A stretch of DNA of 27,168 nucleotides from Chloroflexota bacterium. GTDB lineage: Bacteria; Chloroflexota; Ktedonobacteria; Ktedonobacterales; Ktedonobacteraceae. Position numbers and translations under genes: made by a program. The notes beneath the pieces are model-generated. The model had not been told where the DNA came from. It ran no database searches and saw only the letters and a list, made by a program, of their open reading frames with translations. Location: assembly GCA_005881495.1 (NCBI GenBank), contig VBHI01000332.1, positions 1 to 27,168 of the forward strand. The letters are read 5' to 3'. Positions within the stretch are counted from its first letter, which is position 1. Each line of letters opens with the position of its first letter. Positions 15,314 through 24,326 of this stretch are shown piece after piece.

Positions 15314-16525
15314 TTAATGCTTTGCCAATTGGCGGATAACCTGCCTTGCCAGCGCGCGTTTATGCACTTCGTCGGGTCCATCGGCCAGGTGGAGTGTGCG
15401 ACCGTGCGCCCACATGGAGGCCAGCGGGAAATCATCGCACATGCCAGCGCCGCCGAAAACCTGGATGGCGCGGTTGACGACATTGGTCATCACTTCCGGC
15501 GCGACAATTTTAATCATGGCGATCTCTTTCTGTGCGGCTTTTTTGCCCAGCGTATCGATCATCCATGCCGCTTTGAGGGTCAGTAGGCGCGCCTGCTCGA
15601 TCTCCAGTTCGGACTGAGCGATCCAATCCTGGATGACGCCCTGTTCGGCCAGGGGTTTGCCGAAGGCAACGCGCGAGTTGGCGCGCTGGCACATCAGCTC
15701 CAAGGCGTAAGTCGCCGCGCCGATCGCGCGCATGCAGTGATGGATGCGTCCAGGTCCCAGGCGGGCCTGGGCGATGGCGAAGCCGCTGCCCGCCTCTCCC
15801 AGCAGGTAGCTAACGGGGACGCGCACATCCTCAAACAGCATCTCACAGTGGCCCTCGTTATCGATATAGCCCATGACGGGCAGGTTGCGTAGGATGGTTA
15901 CACCGGGGGTGTTTCTCGGCACGAGGACCATGCTCTGCTGTTGGTATTTATCCGGGTTATGGGAATCGGTTTTGCCCATCACGATAAAAATCTGGCAGCG
16001 CTCGCGGGCCGCGCCCGAAATCCACCACTTGCGACCGTTGAGCACATATTCGTCGCCCTCGCGCTTGATGGAGAACTGGATGTTGGTGGCATCTGAGCTG
16101 GCGACATCGGGTTCGGTCATAGCAAAGGCTGAGCGAATCTCGCCGTTGAGGAGGGGTACGAGCCACTTATGCTTCTGCGCTGGTGTGCCAAACTGCGCCA
16201 GTATCTCCATGTTGCCTGTATCGGGCGCCGCGCAGTTAAAGACTTCAGAGGCCCAAGCGACCCTGCCCATGATTTCCGCCAGCGGGGCGTATTCGAGGTT
16301 GGTCAGGCCAGCCCCGTACTCTGCATCGGGCAGAAAGAGGTTCCAGAGGCCCTCCGCGCGGGCTTTGACCTTTAACTCATCAACAATTTCGGCATGGTGA
16401 TGCGGGTTGCCAGAGGCAGCGATCTGATCGTGAAAGGTCGGCTCGTTGGGGTAAATATAGCGGTTCATAAAGTCGTTGAGCTGCTTGCGCAGCCCGTTGA
16501 CTTTATCTGAATAGGCAAATTCCAT
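15314..16525 (-). CDS. Acyl-CoA dehydrogenase (ACAD10/11-like)
   Basis: The protein has 403 residues, normal for the family. It is an FAD enzyme catalysing alpha-beta dehydrogenation of acyl-CoA in beta-oxidation and passing electrons to ETF. Visible blocks are [15 protein letters not shown] (flavin/substrate contact), the beta-domain [27 protein letters not shown], and the C-terminal [39 protein letters not shown] block shared with ACAD10/11-like enzymes, given here only by its key residues GGAG and DGPDEVH. The start at 16525 follows GGAGG at six bases; a longer frame to 16558 is rejected. It diverges from clpE and precedes the phosphatase gene. Chain-length preference cannot be inferred. 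Confidence 0.92.
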   Translation of the reverse strand: MEFAYSDKVNGLRKQLNDFMNRYIYPNEPTFHDQIAASGNPHHHAEIVDELKVKARAEGLWNLFLPDAEYGAGLTNLEYAPLAEIMGRVAWASEVFNCAAPDTGNMEILAQFGTPAQKHKWLVPLLNGEIRSAFAMTEPDVASSDATNIQFSIKREGDEYVLNGRKWWISGAARERCQIFIVMGKTDSHNPDKYQQQSMVLVPRNTPGVTILRNLPVMGYIDNEGHCEMLFEDVRVPVSYLLGEAGSGFAIAQARLGPGRIHHCMRAIGAATYALELMCQRANSRVAFGKPLAEQGVIQDWIAQSELEIEQARLLTLKAAWMIDTLGKKAAQKEIAMIKIVAPEVMTNVVNRAIQVFGGAGMCDDFPLASMWAHGRTLHLADGPDEVHKRALARQVIRQLAKH

Positions 16526-16669
16526 AGTGATCCTCCATCGTGTTGCGATTACGTTCACTGTTTGAATATATCACATCTGGTGGGAGGAAGAGGGGAAGGT
16601 TACAGGAAAGCTCGAAATGTTCCTAAAAAATGGGAATAACCTTACACCTCCCTGCGTTATTACCAGTAG

Positions 16670-16696
16670 TTAGCAATCAAGCAGATAGAGTGCTAG
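16670..16696. promoter_or_regulatory. CIRCE operator (HrcA binding site) of clpE
   Basis: TTAGCAATC (16670-16678), nine bases, GAGTGCTAG (16688-16696). The CIRCE consensus is TTAGCACTC-N9-GAGTGCTAA; each arm has one mismatch and the spacer is exact. It overlaps the -35 box of the clpE promoter, so HrcA binding would block transcription until heat or folding stress. Confidence 0.85.
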
Positions 16697-16722
16697 ACAG
16701 CCGGAAATGTTTGTGGTATGAT
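16694..16722 (+). promoter_or_regulatory. Sigma-70-type promoter of clpE
   Basis: TAGACA (16694-16699), 17 bases, TATGAT (16717-16722). The first three bases of the -35 box are the end of the right CIRCE arm. The leader of about 70 nt contains CACATC/GATGTG inverted bases (16731-16736 and 16756-16761). Confidence 0.65.
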
Positions 16723-16799
16723 TTAGCAGTCACATCGTGAGTTTGCTAAAAACGAGATGTGAGGGATCGCGTCTATAGTCAGGAGTACAATAAATTATT

Positions 16800-19031
16800 A
16801 TGCAATGTGAACGATGTCAAAAGAATCCCGCTCGTATCCGTGTTGATGAGATGGTCAATGGCCGCCGCGTGCAGCATTATCTCTGCCAGTCGTGCGTAGA
16901 TGAACTCATGGGCGCAGCGATGGAGCAGATGGGCGGCGCGAATGGGCAGCCCGAGAATATGCCATTTGGTTTCGCTCCTCATTCCAACAATTCTGCCTCT
17001 GCAGGTGGCGTTAATACTGCGACCGCTGAGCGGCAGGCTAAACATAGCAAAACGCCGACCTTAGATCAGTATGGGCGTGATCTCACTGCCGAAGCTGCTG
17101 AGGGCAAGCTGGACCCGGCTGCCGGGCGACAACGTGAATTGCGCCGTGTGATTACGGTCCTTGGACGCCGTCAGAAGAACAATCCTGTGCTGATCGGTGA
17201 GCCAGGCGTTGGTAAGACGGCAATCGTCGAGGGTCTGGCCCGTCGTATTCACGAGGGCAATGTTCCTGCGGCGCTGCGCGGTAAGCGTATCGTTTCTTTG
17301 AATATTGGCGGTATGGTTGCCGGCGCCATGTTCCGTGGTCAATTTGAGCAGCGCATCAAGAGTATTCTTGAAGAATTGCGCCAGAACAACGATGTCATCG
17401 TCTTTATCGATGAAATGCACACGGTAGTTGGTGCGGGCGCTGCTGAAGGTGCGGTTGGTGCTGGCGATATGATCAAGCCGGCGCTGGCTCGCGGTGAATT
17501 GCACTGCATTGGCGCCACGACGCTGGACGAATATCGAAAACACGTAGAGAAGGATGCCGCGCTTGAGCGACGCTTCCAGCCCGTGATGGTCGGTGAGCCT
17601 TCAGTCGAAGAAGCTATCGAAATGCTGCGCACGGTGCGCGCGAATTACGAAGCGCATCACGGCGTGAATATTACTGATGCCGCGGTGGAAGCTGCCGTGA
17701 AACTCTCTGATCGCTATATCAACGATCGTTTCCTGCCGGATAAAGCCATTGATGTGATGGACGAATCGGCCTCGGCCCTGCGTTTGGATGCCACGGAGAA
17801 GGGTATTATCAGCCCGACATTGATTGCGGACCTGGAAACTGAACTGGCTGACATCCAGGCGAAGAAGGAAGCTGCTGCCAACGCTGAAGACTACGAATAT
17901 GCCGCGAGGTTGCGCCAGCAGGAACTGTTGGCACAGGATAAGCTCGAGAAAGCGCGTGCCGAATCCAAGGATGCCATGGCCCTGGTTGTGACACCTGAGC
18001 AGATAGCGCAGGCGGTTGAGAACTGGACGGGTGTCCCTGTGAGCCAGATGCTCGAGAGCGAGCGCCAGAACCTGCGTAACCTGGAGGATGACCTGCGCAA
18101 GCGTGTCATAGGCCAGGACGAGGCTATCAGTGCTGTTGCTCGCGCTATTCGCCGCTCGCGCGCCGGACTGAAAGATCCCAGGCGTCCGATTGGCTCGTTC
18201 CTCTTCCTAGGCCCGACGGGTGTGGGTAAGACGGAACTGGCGAGGGCCCTGGCGACAGAACTCTTCGGTGGTGAGGCTAACCTGATCCGCCTCGATATGT
18301 CGGAGTATATGGAGCCGCACACTGTATCTCGTTTGTTCGGTAGCCCTCCGGGTTATGTCGGCTATGACGAGGGTGGCCAACTGACCGAACAGGTGCGCCG
18401 ACGACCGTATAGCGTCATCTTGCTGGACGAGGTTGAGAAAGCACATCCAGAGGTCTTCAACGCTCTGTTGCAGATCATGGATGATGGTCGTTTGACCGAT
18501 GGTCAGGGTCGCACCGTGGACTTTAAGAATACGGTGGTGATTATGACCAGTAATGCCGGCAGTGCTGATCTCAAGCGTGCTGTGCGCATTGGTTTCTCGA
18601 CAAGGAAAGGCGAGGATGAGCGCGATGAGCAGCACGAGGCAATGCGTTCGAAGGCGATGGAAGGTCTGAAGCGTCTGTTCCGACCCGAGTTCATTAACCG
18701 TATTGACCAGATCGTGGTCTTCCATTCACTGGGCAAAGCGGAACTCTACAGCATCGTTGACCTGTTACTGGCCCAGGTGCGCTCGCGGCTCAGTGAGCAG
18801 GGTATCGGGCTGATTGTGAGTGACCAGGCGCGAGACCTGCTGCTGCGTGAAGGCTTTGACGAGGAATATGGTGCGCGACCACTACGCCGGGCTATCCAGA
18901 CCTATGTTGATGATGCGTTGGCGGATGCCTTGCTGGCTGGTAAGATTGCTTCCGGTCAGATGGCGCTGTTGACAGTCGATGATGAGGGTCAGATGGTTGT
19001 CGAGGCGCAGGAAGTCTTGCAGGCAGCATAA
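16800..19031 (+). CDS. clpE: ClpE-type ATP-dependent protease ATPase subunit
   Basis: The protein has 743 residues. The N-terminus is a C4 zinc finger (C3, C6, C29, C32) in place of the Clp-N repeats of ClpC and ClpB, the hallmark of ClpE. AAA module 1 has Walker A GEPGVGKT (133-140) and Walker B VIVFIDE; a UVR-like coiled segment ([15 protein letters not shown], about 363-377) lies between the modules; AAA module 2 has Walker A GPTGVGKT (471-478) and VILLDE. IGF at 597-599 matches the ClpP-docking loop, so it probably unfolds misfolded proteins for ClpP. It replaces clpC-type genes in no obvious operon and stands alone. Control is by CIRCE/HrcA, whereas Firmicute clpE is mainly CtsR-controlled. 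AGGAG lies 14 bases before the ATG, a long spacing, but the zinc finger requires this start. Confidence 0.93.
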   Translation: MQCERCQKNPARIRVDEMVNGRRVQHYLCQSCVDELMGAAMEQMGGANGQPENMPFGFAPHSNNSASAGGVNTATAERQAKHSKTPTLDQYGRDLTAEAAEGKLDPAAGRQRELRRVITVLGRRQKNNPVLIGEPGVGKTAIVEGLARRIHEGNVPAALRGKRIVSLNIGGMVAGAMFRGQFEQRIKSILEELRQNNDVIVFIDEMHTVVGAGAAEGAVGAGDMIKPALARGELHCIGATTLDEYRKHVEKDAALERRFQPVMVGEPSVEEAIEMLRTVRANYEAHHGVNITDAAVEAAVKLSDRYINDRFLPDKAIDVMDESASALRLDATEKGIISPTLIADLETELADIQAKKEAAANAEDYEYAARLRQQELLAQDKLEKARAESKDAMALVVTPEQIAQAVENWTGVPVSQMLESERQNLRNLEDDLRKRVIGQDEAISAVARAIRRSRAGLKDPRRPIGSFLFLGPTGVGKTELARALATELFGGEANLIRLDMSEYMEPHTVSRLFGSPPGYVGYDEGGQLTEQVRRRPYSVILLDEVEKAHPEVFNALLQIMDDGRLTDGQGRTVDFKNTVVIMTSNAGSADLKRAVRIGFSTRKGEDERDEQHEAMRSKAMEGLKRLFRPEFINRIDQIVVFHSLGKAELYSIVDLLLAQVRSRLSEQGIGLIVSDQARDLLLREGFDEEYGARPLRRAIQTYVDDALADALLAGKIASGQMALLTVDDEGQMVVEAQEVLQAA

Positions 19032-19055
19032 GACAAACTGGCTGAGTATGAATAG

Positions 19056-19089
19056 AAAAGGGAACGCGGGAAGTTGCGTTCCCTTTTTT
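19056..19089. terminator. Bidirectional intrinsic terminator
   Basis: A perfect 12-bp stem, AAAAGGGAACGC (19056-19067) with GCGTTCCCTTTT (19076-19087), has an 8-base loop and ends in a T6 run on the plus strand. The A-run at its left gives U residues on the opposite strand, so it serves both clpE and the convergent acetyltransferase gene. Confidence 0.9.
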
Positions 19090-19104
19090 CTGTGATTACT
19101 CTTT

Positions 19105-19614
19105 TCAGGTCAAATCCAGCGACATCAATTCCTGATCAAAATACTGGTTCTGCAACTTCAGTGCGTGCTTCTCTAATCCGTAAGGCTCAAAGCCGAGAGA
19201 GATAAAGAGTTGGCGTGCTTCTTTACTGGTGAGCACCACACTCAAGTTGATCTTTTCAAGGTTGGGCAAGGTTTTTGCATGGGCTATCGCGGCCTGCAAT
19301 AGCGCTTTTCCTATGCCACGCCCGCGAGCCTCACGTGGAACATACATGCCCCAGATGACGGCTTTATGTTGTTTTTTTGTCTCTAGCTCGCGCCTGAAGC
19401 CTGCGATGCCAACAATATTGCGTTCAAATGCACCAAAAGTGACGTCGTCAGGATTTGTAGGTCGTTTGCGCAGGCCCTGTGCAACGCCGGCGATACCTCG
19501 TTCGAGGAACTCTTCAAAAGTTGCTCCGAAGGATTCGGGGTCGTCGCGCAACGCTCGCAGGCGGATATTCCAGAATGCTTCCGCATCGGTTTCTGTTAGT
19601 ATGCGTACTTCCAT
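19105..19614 (-). CDS. GNAT-family N-acetyltransferase
   Basis: The protein has 169 residues, the usual size for a single GNAT domain. Motif A, which binds the acetyl-CoA pyrophosphate, is PREARGRGIGKALL (about 93-106), after the strand KAVIWGMYV. A C-terminal LSVVLTSKEARQLFISLGFEPYG stretch is the motif B region. It transfers an acetyl group to an amine on an unknown small molecule or protein. The ribosome site is weak (GGAT). It is convergent with clpE, sharing its terminator, and divergent from the esterase gene. Confidence 0.85.
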   Translation of the reverse strand: MEVRILTETDAEAFWNIRLRALRDDPESFGATFEEFLERGIAGVAQGLRKRPTNPDDVTFGAFERNIVGIAGFRRELETKKQHKAVIWGMYVPREARGRGIGKALLQAAIAHAKTLPNLEKINLSVVLTSKEARQLFISLGFEPYGLEKHALKLQNQYFDQELMSLDLT

Positions 19615-19729
19615 GTTTTATCCAGCTTTCTGTGAAAAATATAGGTCATATCTATTTTATATCACATGCTATGATAGAGAAGAAAGCAGATGCTATAAAC
19701 CTTTTACTCTCTCAAAAGGAAATTGATTC

Positions 19730-20404
19730 ATGGAAAAGCTCTCACTCGTCCACCTGGCGCGCCAACCTTTGGTGAAAGGCGGATCGCCTCCACTGCTGCT
19801 GCTACTTCACGGGGTCGGCAGCAACGAAAACGACCTGTTTGAACTGGCGCCGTATCTAGACGGGCGCTTTCTGATCATCAGTGCGCGGGCGCCAAATACG
19901 TTGGGACGGGATAGTTACGCCTGGTTCGAGGTCAACTTCACGCCGCAGGGGCCGGTCATCATTCCCGAGCAAGCTGAGGCAAGCCGTAAAAGATTGATCA
20001 CTTTCATCGATGAGGTCGTTAAGGCATATGGAGCCGATGCCCAGCAGGTTTACTTGATGGGCTTTAGCCAGGGTGCTATCATGAGCGCCAGCGTCGCGCT
20101 CACCAGGCCTGATCTCGTCGCGGGGGCCGTTCTGATGAGCGGGCGTGTCCTGCCGCAGATAGAGCCGCTGATCGCGGTCCCAGAAAAGCTGCAAGGTCTG
20201 CCGATACTGGTGGTTCATGGCACTGCTGACGCTGTATTACCTATCAGTCATGGACGTGCCAGTCACAAGAGACTGTCAGCACTACCGGTGGATTTGCTCT
20301 ACCGCGAATATCCCATGGGCCACGAGGTCAGCCGAGAGAGCCTGGCCGATGTGGTAGCATGGCTCAGTGCGAGGCTGGATAGTGCTAGCAAGCGGAAGAG
20401 ATAG
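19730..20404 (+). CDS. Carboxylesterase/phospholipase-type alpha/beta hydrolase
   Basis: The protein has 224 residues, typical of the YpfH/carboxylesterase (Abhydrolase_2) group. The oxyanion region is LLLLHGVGSNENDL, the nucleophile S113 is in GFSQGA, the acid D167 in VHGTADAVLP and the His H198 in YPMGHEV, so the catalytic triad is complete. There is no signal peptide, so it should act in the cytoplasm on short acyl esters or lysophospholipids. The start at 19730 follows AAAGGAAA at about seven bases. It is convergent with the PHA depolymerase gene; 26 bases separate them with no strong terminator visible. Confidence 0.9.
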   Translation: MEKLSLVHLARQPLVKGGSPPLLLLLHGVGSNENDLFELAPYLDGRFLIISARAPNTLGRDSYAWFEVNFTPQGPVIIPEQAEASRKRLITFIDEVVKAYGADAQQVYLMGFSQGAIMSASVALTRPDLVAGAVLMSGRVLPQIEPLIAVPEKLQGLPILVVHGTADAVLPISHGRASHKRLSALPVDLLYREYPMGHEVSRESLADVVAWLSARLDSASKRKR

Positions 20405-20430
20405 ATGTGGAATTGACCCGAAAAGATGGA

Positions 20431-21279
20431 TCATGCACCACCTGTTGAGGAAGAGACGGGAGCTGTGAGAAACTGGTCGACGACCTGCGCGAGTTCCCGC
20501 GCACTCGTCGCCAGTCCCAGGTGTCCATCGTGGAAGATGTAGAGCTGGGAATGCGGGATCAGGCGATGCATGATCTTCGCGTTGACAAGTGGGACAAGCG
20601 GGTCGTCATCCCCATGCATAATCAGCGTCGGCTGCCGTAAGAGTGGAAGCCACGGTACACTGGTCCACCCCACTCCTCCCAGAAATTGATAGAAGTAGCC
20701 TTTCAGTCCACCCGAGCGAATGGTACGAGCGATCTCGTGCGCTAGCTCGGGATGGGTGCGTACCTTTCCCCCATAGAGTGTTGCGGCGTTGTCCTCCATG
20801 TGGGCCGGGTCCATATAGCGTCGTGGCGTGGCCATTTGAGCCAGGGCCAAGGGATTACCGGGGACCATGAGCGCTCCTGTCGCGGTGCTGACCAGGATCA
20901 GCCTCCGGCAGCGCCTGGAGAATTGAAAGGCAAACTGTTGGGCGAGCCCGCCACCCCAGGAGACGCCCAGCACATCGACCTGCTGGTAGCCCAGTTGGTT
21001 GAGCATCTTCGTCACCAACCAGGCATGCTTCGACAAACGGTAGGGAACGCGCGGGGCCGGTGAACCACCGGTGCCCGGCACATCGAAGCGAATGACTTCG
21101 ATGGCCGGGTTGAGGACATCGACGAACCAATGGAGCACTTCGAGGTTGACGCCGAACCCGTTCATCAAGAGCAGCGGTGTACGAGTGCCATTTCCTGGTC
21201 GAATGTCGACCCGCAGACGCTGCCCATTGACAGTGATAGTACGTGTTTTGGCCTGTGGCCTGATCGATCCTGTTTGCAC
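20431..21279 (-). CDS. phaZ: PhaZ-like intracellular polyhydroxyalkanoate depolymerase (alpha/beta hydrolase)
   Basis: The protein has 282 residues from the GTG at 21279, close to the length of Pseudomonas medium-chain PhaZ. AAAGGA lies six bases before this GTG; the alternative GTG at 21294 has no such site. Features seen are LLLMNGFGVNLE, FDVPGTGGSP, the nucleophile S107 in GVSWGG followed by LAQQFA, an Asp in MHGDDDPLVP and a His in FHDGHLGL, all arranged as in medium-chain-length PHA depolymerases. It would release 3-hydroxyalkanoates from granules. It follows phaC by 97 bases on the same strand and is probably cotranscribed. The PHA assignment leans on both sequence resemblance and this neighbourhood. 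Confidence 0.82.
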   Translation of the reverse strand: MQTGSIRPQAKTRTITVNGQRLRVDIRPGNGTRTPLLLMNGFGVNLEVLHWFVDVLNPAIEVIRFDVPGTGGSPAPRVPYRLSKHAWLVTKMLNQLGYQQVDVLGVSWGGGLAQQFAFQFSRRCRRLILVSTATGALMVPGNPLALAQMATPRRYMDPAHMEDNAATLYGGKVRTHPELAHEIARTIRSGGLKGYFYQFLGGVGWTSVPWLPLLRQPTLIMHGDDDPLVPLVNAKIMHRLIPHSQLYIFHDGHLGLATSARELAQVVDQFLTAPVSSSTGGA

Positions 21280-21317
21280 GGAGTGTCCTTTCACTTCCAG
21301 CTTGACTCAGATACATT

Positions 21318-21393
21318 GAGTCGTCGTATGGCTTGAACACATGAGGAGCCATCGCGGCTCTCACAGCTACGAGTCGTCATGGCTCGAACACAT
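21318..21393. repeat. Imperfect direct repeat of the phaC 3' end
   Basis: A roughly 25-bp sequence beginning GAGTCGTC and ending GAACACAT occurs at 21318-21342 and again at 21371-21393, where it includes the phaC stop codon. Between them GAGCC/GGCTC (21345-21349 and 21355-21359) form a small hairpin. It looks like a local duplication of the end of phaC. Confidence 0.6.
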
Positions 21394-23380
21394 ACGTACC
21401 TGGAGCCGGTGTTCCCGGTTGATACCGCTCATTGCCCAGTTCTCGTGGTGCCGGCTTCTTTTCACCCGCACGCTTGCCCAGCCAGTCTCGCCAATCCTCC
21501 CACCAGGTGCCTGAGACTTTCTGTGCTCCAGCCTGCCATTGTCCGGGATCAGCCGGGTAGCGATCGTTGACGAAGTACGACGCCTTCGGGTTGCCCGGTG
21601 GGTTTAGAATGGACTGAATGTGACCAGCGTTGCTCAGGATAAACTTGACCTTGCCTCCCAGCAATTGGGTGGTCGAATAGCAGCCCTGCCACGGCGTGAT
21701 GTGATCGGTGATGCCCGCGATGATATAGGTATCGTTGGTCACCTTGGAGAGATCGATGGGTGTCCCCAATACCTCGAGGGTGCCCGGATGGGTAAACCCA
21801 TTGGTCTCGAACAGGTCGAGCATCTCGCCATGCAACTTCGCTGGCAGGCGGGTGGTGTCGTTATTCCAATATAACACGTCAAAGGCCGCCGGGTCCTTGC
21901 CGATCAGGTAGTTATTGACCCAGTAGTTCCAGACCAGATCGTTGGGGCGCAGCCAGGCGAACGCGCGGGCCAATTCCTGGCCCTCGAGCACCCCCTTCGA
22001 TCGAGATGACTCCTTGGCGGCCGCGATCGTTTCTTTGGTCGCGAACAGCCCCATCGTCGACTCGACATTAGTATCCAGCACCGTCACCGTGAAGGTCACG
22101 GCATGAATGCGCTGGTCCCCCCGCGCTGCCAGGTATCCCAGCAGCGTGGCCAGGGTCATGCCGCCCAGGCACGCCCCCAGGATATTGATGTCCGGGCTTT
22201 CAGTAATCTCGCGAACCACGTCGATGGCTTCCAGGATGGCCCGGTCGTAGGTTTCGAACCCCCACTCGCGTTGTTCGGGGAGCGGATTGCGCCAGCTGAT
22301 GGTAAATACCTGCAACCCGTTGGCAACCAGGTACCGTATCAGGCTCTTGTTGGGTGACAGGTCCATCAAATAGAACTTATTCACCTGGGGTGGGACAAAG
22401 AGCTGCGGGCGCTGATACACCTGGGGCGTCGTGGGCTGATACTGGATCAGCTCGAGCACCTCGTTCTTGAACACGACGGCCCCCGGCGAGATGCCCAGGT
22501 CCTTGCCGACCTGGAAGGCCTTCATATCGACCTGGGAGGGCATGCCGCCGTTATTGGCCAGGTCTTCGAGCATGTGGGTGAGGCCTTTCACCAGGCTGGC
22601 CCCGCCCGTCTCGTACATATTCTTCATGGCCGCCGGATTGCCCAGCAGCGTGTTAGTCGGGGCCACGGTATCGGCGAAGAGTGAGAGGACGAAGCGCGCC
22701 CGGTCGGCATCCTTTTTGTCAAGATTTGCATCGTTGACAAAGGCATTGAGGCTCTGTTCCCAGGTCAAATAGGTTTGCAAATAGGCGTGGTAAAACGGAT
22801 TCGTTTTCCAGGCCTCGTCGGTGAAGCGTTTGTCCTTGGCATCCGGCTCGACGGTGGATTGACCGGTCATCACACGGCCCATCTCGAGCATGTAATTTGA
22901 GTAGCTTTTCATTAGTAACGGCGGTTGTTGTATCGCTTGCTGGGCAATCTTCTGACTGACGTCGAAGAGATCCGTACCGCGAAATCCTACGAGGGGCATG
23001 AGACCAAAGGCAGCCTCCCCACCCGGCATCTGCTCGGCTGTTTGCTCGTGGGTCTCAGCGCGTGTTGCAGCAGCCTGTCGCTGTTGCGCAAGTGCCTGCT
23101 GCGCCTCGTCGGCCTTGCGCCGTTCTTCTGCAAGCGCCGCTTCAACAGCAGCCAGCCGACGCTGCATGTCTTTCAGCTCAGCTTGCGCTTCGGCGGCTTT
23201 ACGTCGTTCCTCCCCAAGAGCGGCTTGCGCCGTTCCCGTTGAGCTACTTTTTTGTTTGGATACGCTGTGCGTTGAGGCTGACTTCATTTCCCCTGGCTTC
23301 GTTTCAGGTGGAGCGGCCGATGCTCCGCCTTTCTGGTCTTCTGTTTCTGCTTGATTAATATGCTGTGGATCGGTCGTCAT
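21377..23380 (-). CDS. phaC: Polyhydroxyalkanoate synthase PhaC with N-terminal coiled-coil extension
   Basis: The protein has 667 residues, about 70-100 more than usual class I/II PhaC. It polymerises (R)-3-hydroxyacyl-CoA into granules. The lipase-like box is GACLGG with nucleophile C404; the acid is D559 in GITDHITPW and the His H587 in LSNAGHIQS; WNNDTTRLPAKLHGEML is a further signature. The match to single-chain class I/II enzymes is clear; class III would be shorter. Residues 1-50 are polar, and 51-108 form a charged coiled coil with a 28-residue repeat (ALGEERRKAAEAQ at 54, ALAEERRKADEAQ at 82), perhaps for granule or phasin contact. The start has an excellent AAGGAGG site six bases upstream. 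It lies between the phasin-like gene and phaZ. Confidence 0.95.
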   Translation of the reverse strand: MTTDPQHINQAETEDQKGGASAAPPETKPGEMKSASTHSVSKQKSSSTGTAQAALGEERRKAAEAQAELKDMQRRLAAVEAALAEERRKADEAQQALAQQRQAAATRAETHEQTAEQMPGGEAAFGLMPLVGFRGTDLFDVSQKIAQQAIQQPPLLMKSYSNYMLEMGRVMTGQSTVEPDAKDKRFTDEAWKTNPFYHAYLQTYLTWEQSLNAFVNDANLDKKDADRARFVLSLFADTVAPTNTLLGNPAAMKNMYETGGASLVKGLTHMLEDLANNGGMPSQVDMKAFQVGKDLGISPGAVVFKNEVLELIQYQPTTPQVYQRPQLFVPPQVNKFYLMDLSPNKSLIRYLVANGLQVFTISWRNPLPEQREWGFETYDRAILEAIDVVREITESPDINILGACLGGMTLATLLGYLAARGDQRIHAVTFTVTVLDTNVESTMGLFATKETIAAAKESSRSKGVLEGQELARAFAWLRPNDLVWNYWVNNYLIGKDPAAFDVLYWNNDTTRLPAKLHGEMLDLFETNGFTHPGTLEVLGTPIDLSKVTNDTYIIAGITDHITPWQGCYSTTQLLGGKVKFILSNAGHIQSILNPPGNPKASYFVNDRYPADPGQWQAGAQKVSGTWWEDWRDWLGKRAGEKKPAPRELGNERYQPGTPAPGTYVFEP

Positions 23381-23485
23381 CGTTTTCCTCCTTCCTTATA
23401 ATAACTCCAATCATCAGAGTCCAGGCGGCGCCGGCACGAAGGCTTCTCTGCCATCGGTGCCGACCTTCCCGGCTCTTTTGCTCAT

Positions 23486-23986
23486 CTACTGGCCGCTCGT
23501 CTTTTCCTGCTGCTTCGTCCCATAGGCACCTCCGGTCCAGCGCCGAACCAAATCCGCCTGCGTATCGATCATCTTGTGCGCGCTGTCTTGCCACAGTTGC
23601 ACTAGGTCCTTGCCTGCTTGTGCTCCAGCTCCAGGCTCTGGTCTAAAATTGATCTCCCTCGCCACGTTGAACCAGCCCTGCCAGAGATCACGCTCGGCTT
23701 CCGCCCAATGCTGCAACTGATCTTGCCCCTCGCGAGCCAACTCGCGGAACTCCTCGGGGGTTCCCTTGGCGTTGGCCAGTGTCTCAGTCAACTGCCGGGT
23801 AAATTCGGCTCGGGCATCCACAGTCTCTTTCACCGAGGACTGCCAGGCGTCCACCGTTTTCGTCCAGAGCTCCAGTGTCGGTGTCCCACCCAGCTTCCGC
23901 ATTGTGTCGAGCCAGTCCGTCAGCAACTTCTGCTGTGTCTCCGACCAGGTCTTCAACAAGTTTTCATCTGATTTTTTTTCACTCAT
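23486..23986 (-). CDS. Phasin / PhaE-like PHA granule-associated protein
   Basis: The protein has 166 residues, is almost entirely helical and amphipathic, and is rich in Trp, Gln and Glu (repeated patterns such as WSETQQKLLTDWLDTM and WAEAERDLWQGWFNVA). This is the composition of phasins and of the N-terminal part of PhaE. Phasins coat PHA granules and can activate the synthase. The context is strong: it is the first gene of the unit leading into phaC, with a 105-base gap. It is too short for a full PhaE, and the synthase is not class III, so phasin is preferred. The ATG at 23986 is preceded by AAAGGAAAA. The transcript should start near 24156, from the shared module described upstream. Confidence 0.75.
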   Translation of the reverse strand: MSEKKSDENLLKTWSETQQKLLTDWLDTMRKLGGTPTLELWTKTVDAWQSSVKETVDARAEFTRQLTETLANAKGTPEEFRELAREGQDQLQHWAEAERDLWQGWFNVAREINFRPEPGAGAQAGKDLVQLWQDSAHKMIDTQADLVRRWTGGAYGTKQQEKTSGQ

Positions 23987-24141
23987 CGATTCGTTTTCCT
24001 TTCACCGGTTGTGTGTACGAAATGCAGAGATAGTCATTTTCGTCTGTCCGCATCGCGCGGGAAGTGTTTCTCCATACTCCACGATGACGATACACGCCGT
24101 GCGTCGCAGAATCAAACACTCGCCCGCGGCTTCATACGATG

Positions 24142-24168
24142 GATCAATTATACGATAGATCAAGTATA
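24142..24168 (-). promoter_or_regulatory. Promoter region of the phasin-phaC unit with duplicated -10-like boxes
   Basis: On the minus strand TATACTTGATC (24168-24158) and TATAATTGATC (24152-24142) are near-identical direct repeats 16 bases apart. Either could serve as -10. The upstream TATACT box is the one conserved in the second copy of the shared module. No TTGACA-like -35 exists at the right spacing, which suggests dependence on an activator or on the conserved upstream sites. Confidence 0.5.
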
Positions 24169-24246
24169 GTTGACGAGCGTTGGCAAAAGCGTTTGCCGGA
24201 CCAGACGTGGTAGCGGACGAGCGTTTGTTTATACTGGGTCCAGTTG
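24163..24246 (-). promoter_or_regulatory. Shared 84-bp upstream module, copy A (phasin-phaC unit)
   Basis: This stretch aligns without gaps to 26136-26219 at about 60 of 84 positions. Most conserved, on the minus strand: -10 box TATACT, the block AAACGCTT at the -35 position (24194-24187), and AACAAACG (24229-24222). In copy A the -35 block lies in a 16-bp near-palindrome centred on GC (24182-24197, one mismatched pair). The AAACG cores are about 32 bases, three helical turns, apart. This looks like a two-site operator for one regulator. Confidence 0.65.
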
Positions 24247-24257
24247 AAAAAGTATAG

Positions 24258-24315
24258 GAGAGCATTTCCAGGATCAGATCCGCTTCCCCTCTTTTTGCAG
24301 TGAGGAAATGCTCTC
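24258..24315. terminator. Long hairpin just after the isomerase gene
   Basis: GAGAGCATTTCC (24258-24269) pairs perfectly with GGAAATGCTCTC (24304-24315) across 34 bases. It starts 12 bases after the stop of the upstream gene on the minus strand and is followed there by CTATACTTTTTC. It could end the reductase-isomerase transcript before the next promoter; the large loop makes this less certain than a standard terminator. Confidence 0.45.
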
Positions 24316-24326
24316 ATAATATGCCT

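Noticed and set aside
20855..21364. 169-codon minus-strand open frame overlapping phaZ
   Set aside because: It is an out-of-frame shadow of phaZ, which has a full catalytic triad.
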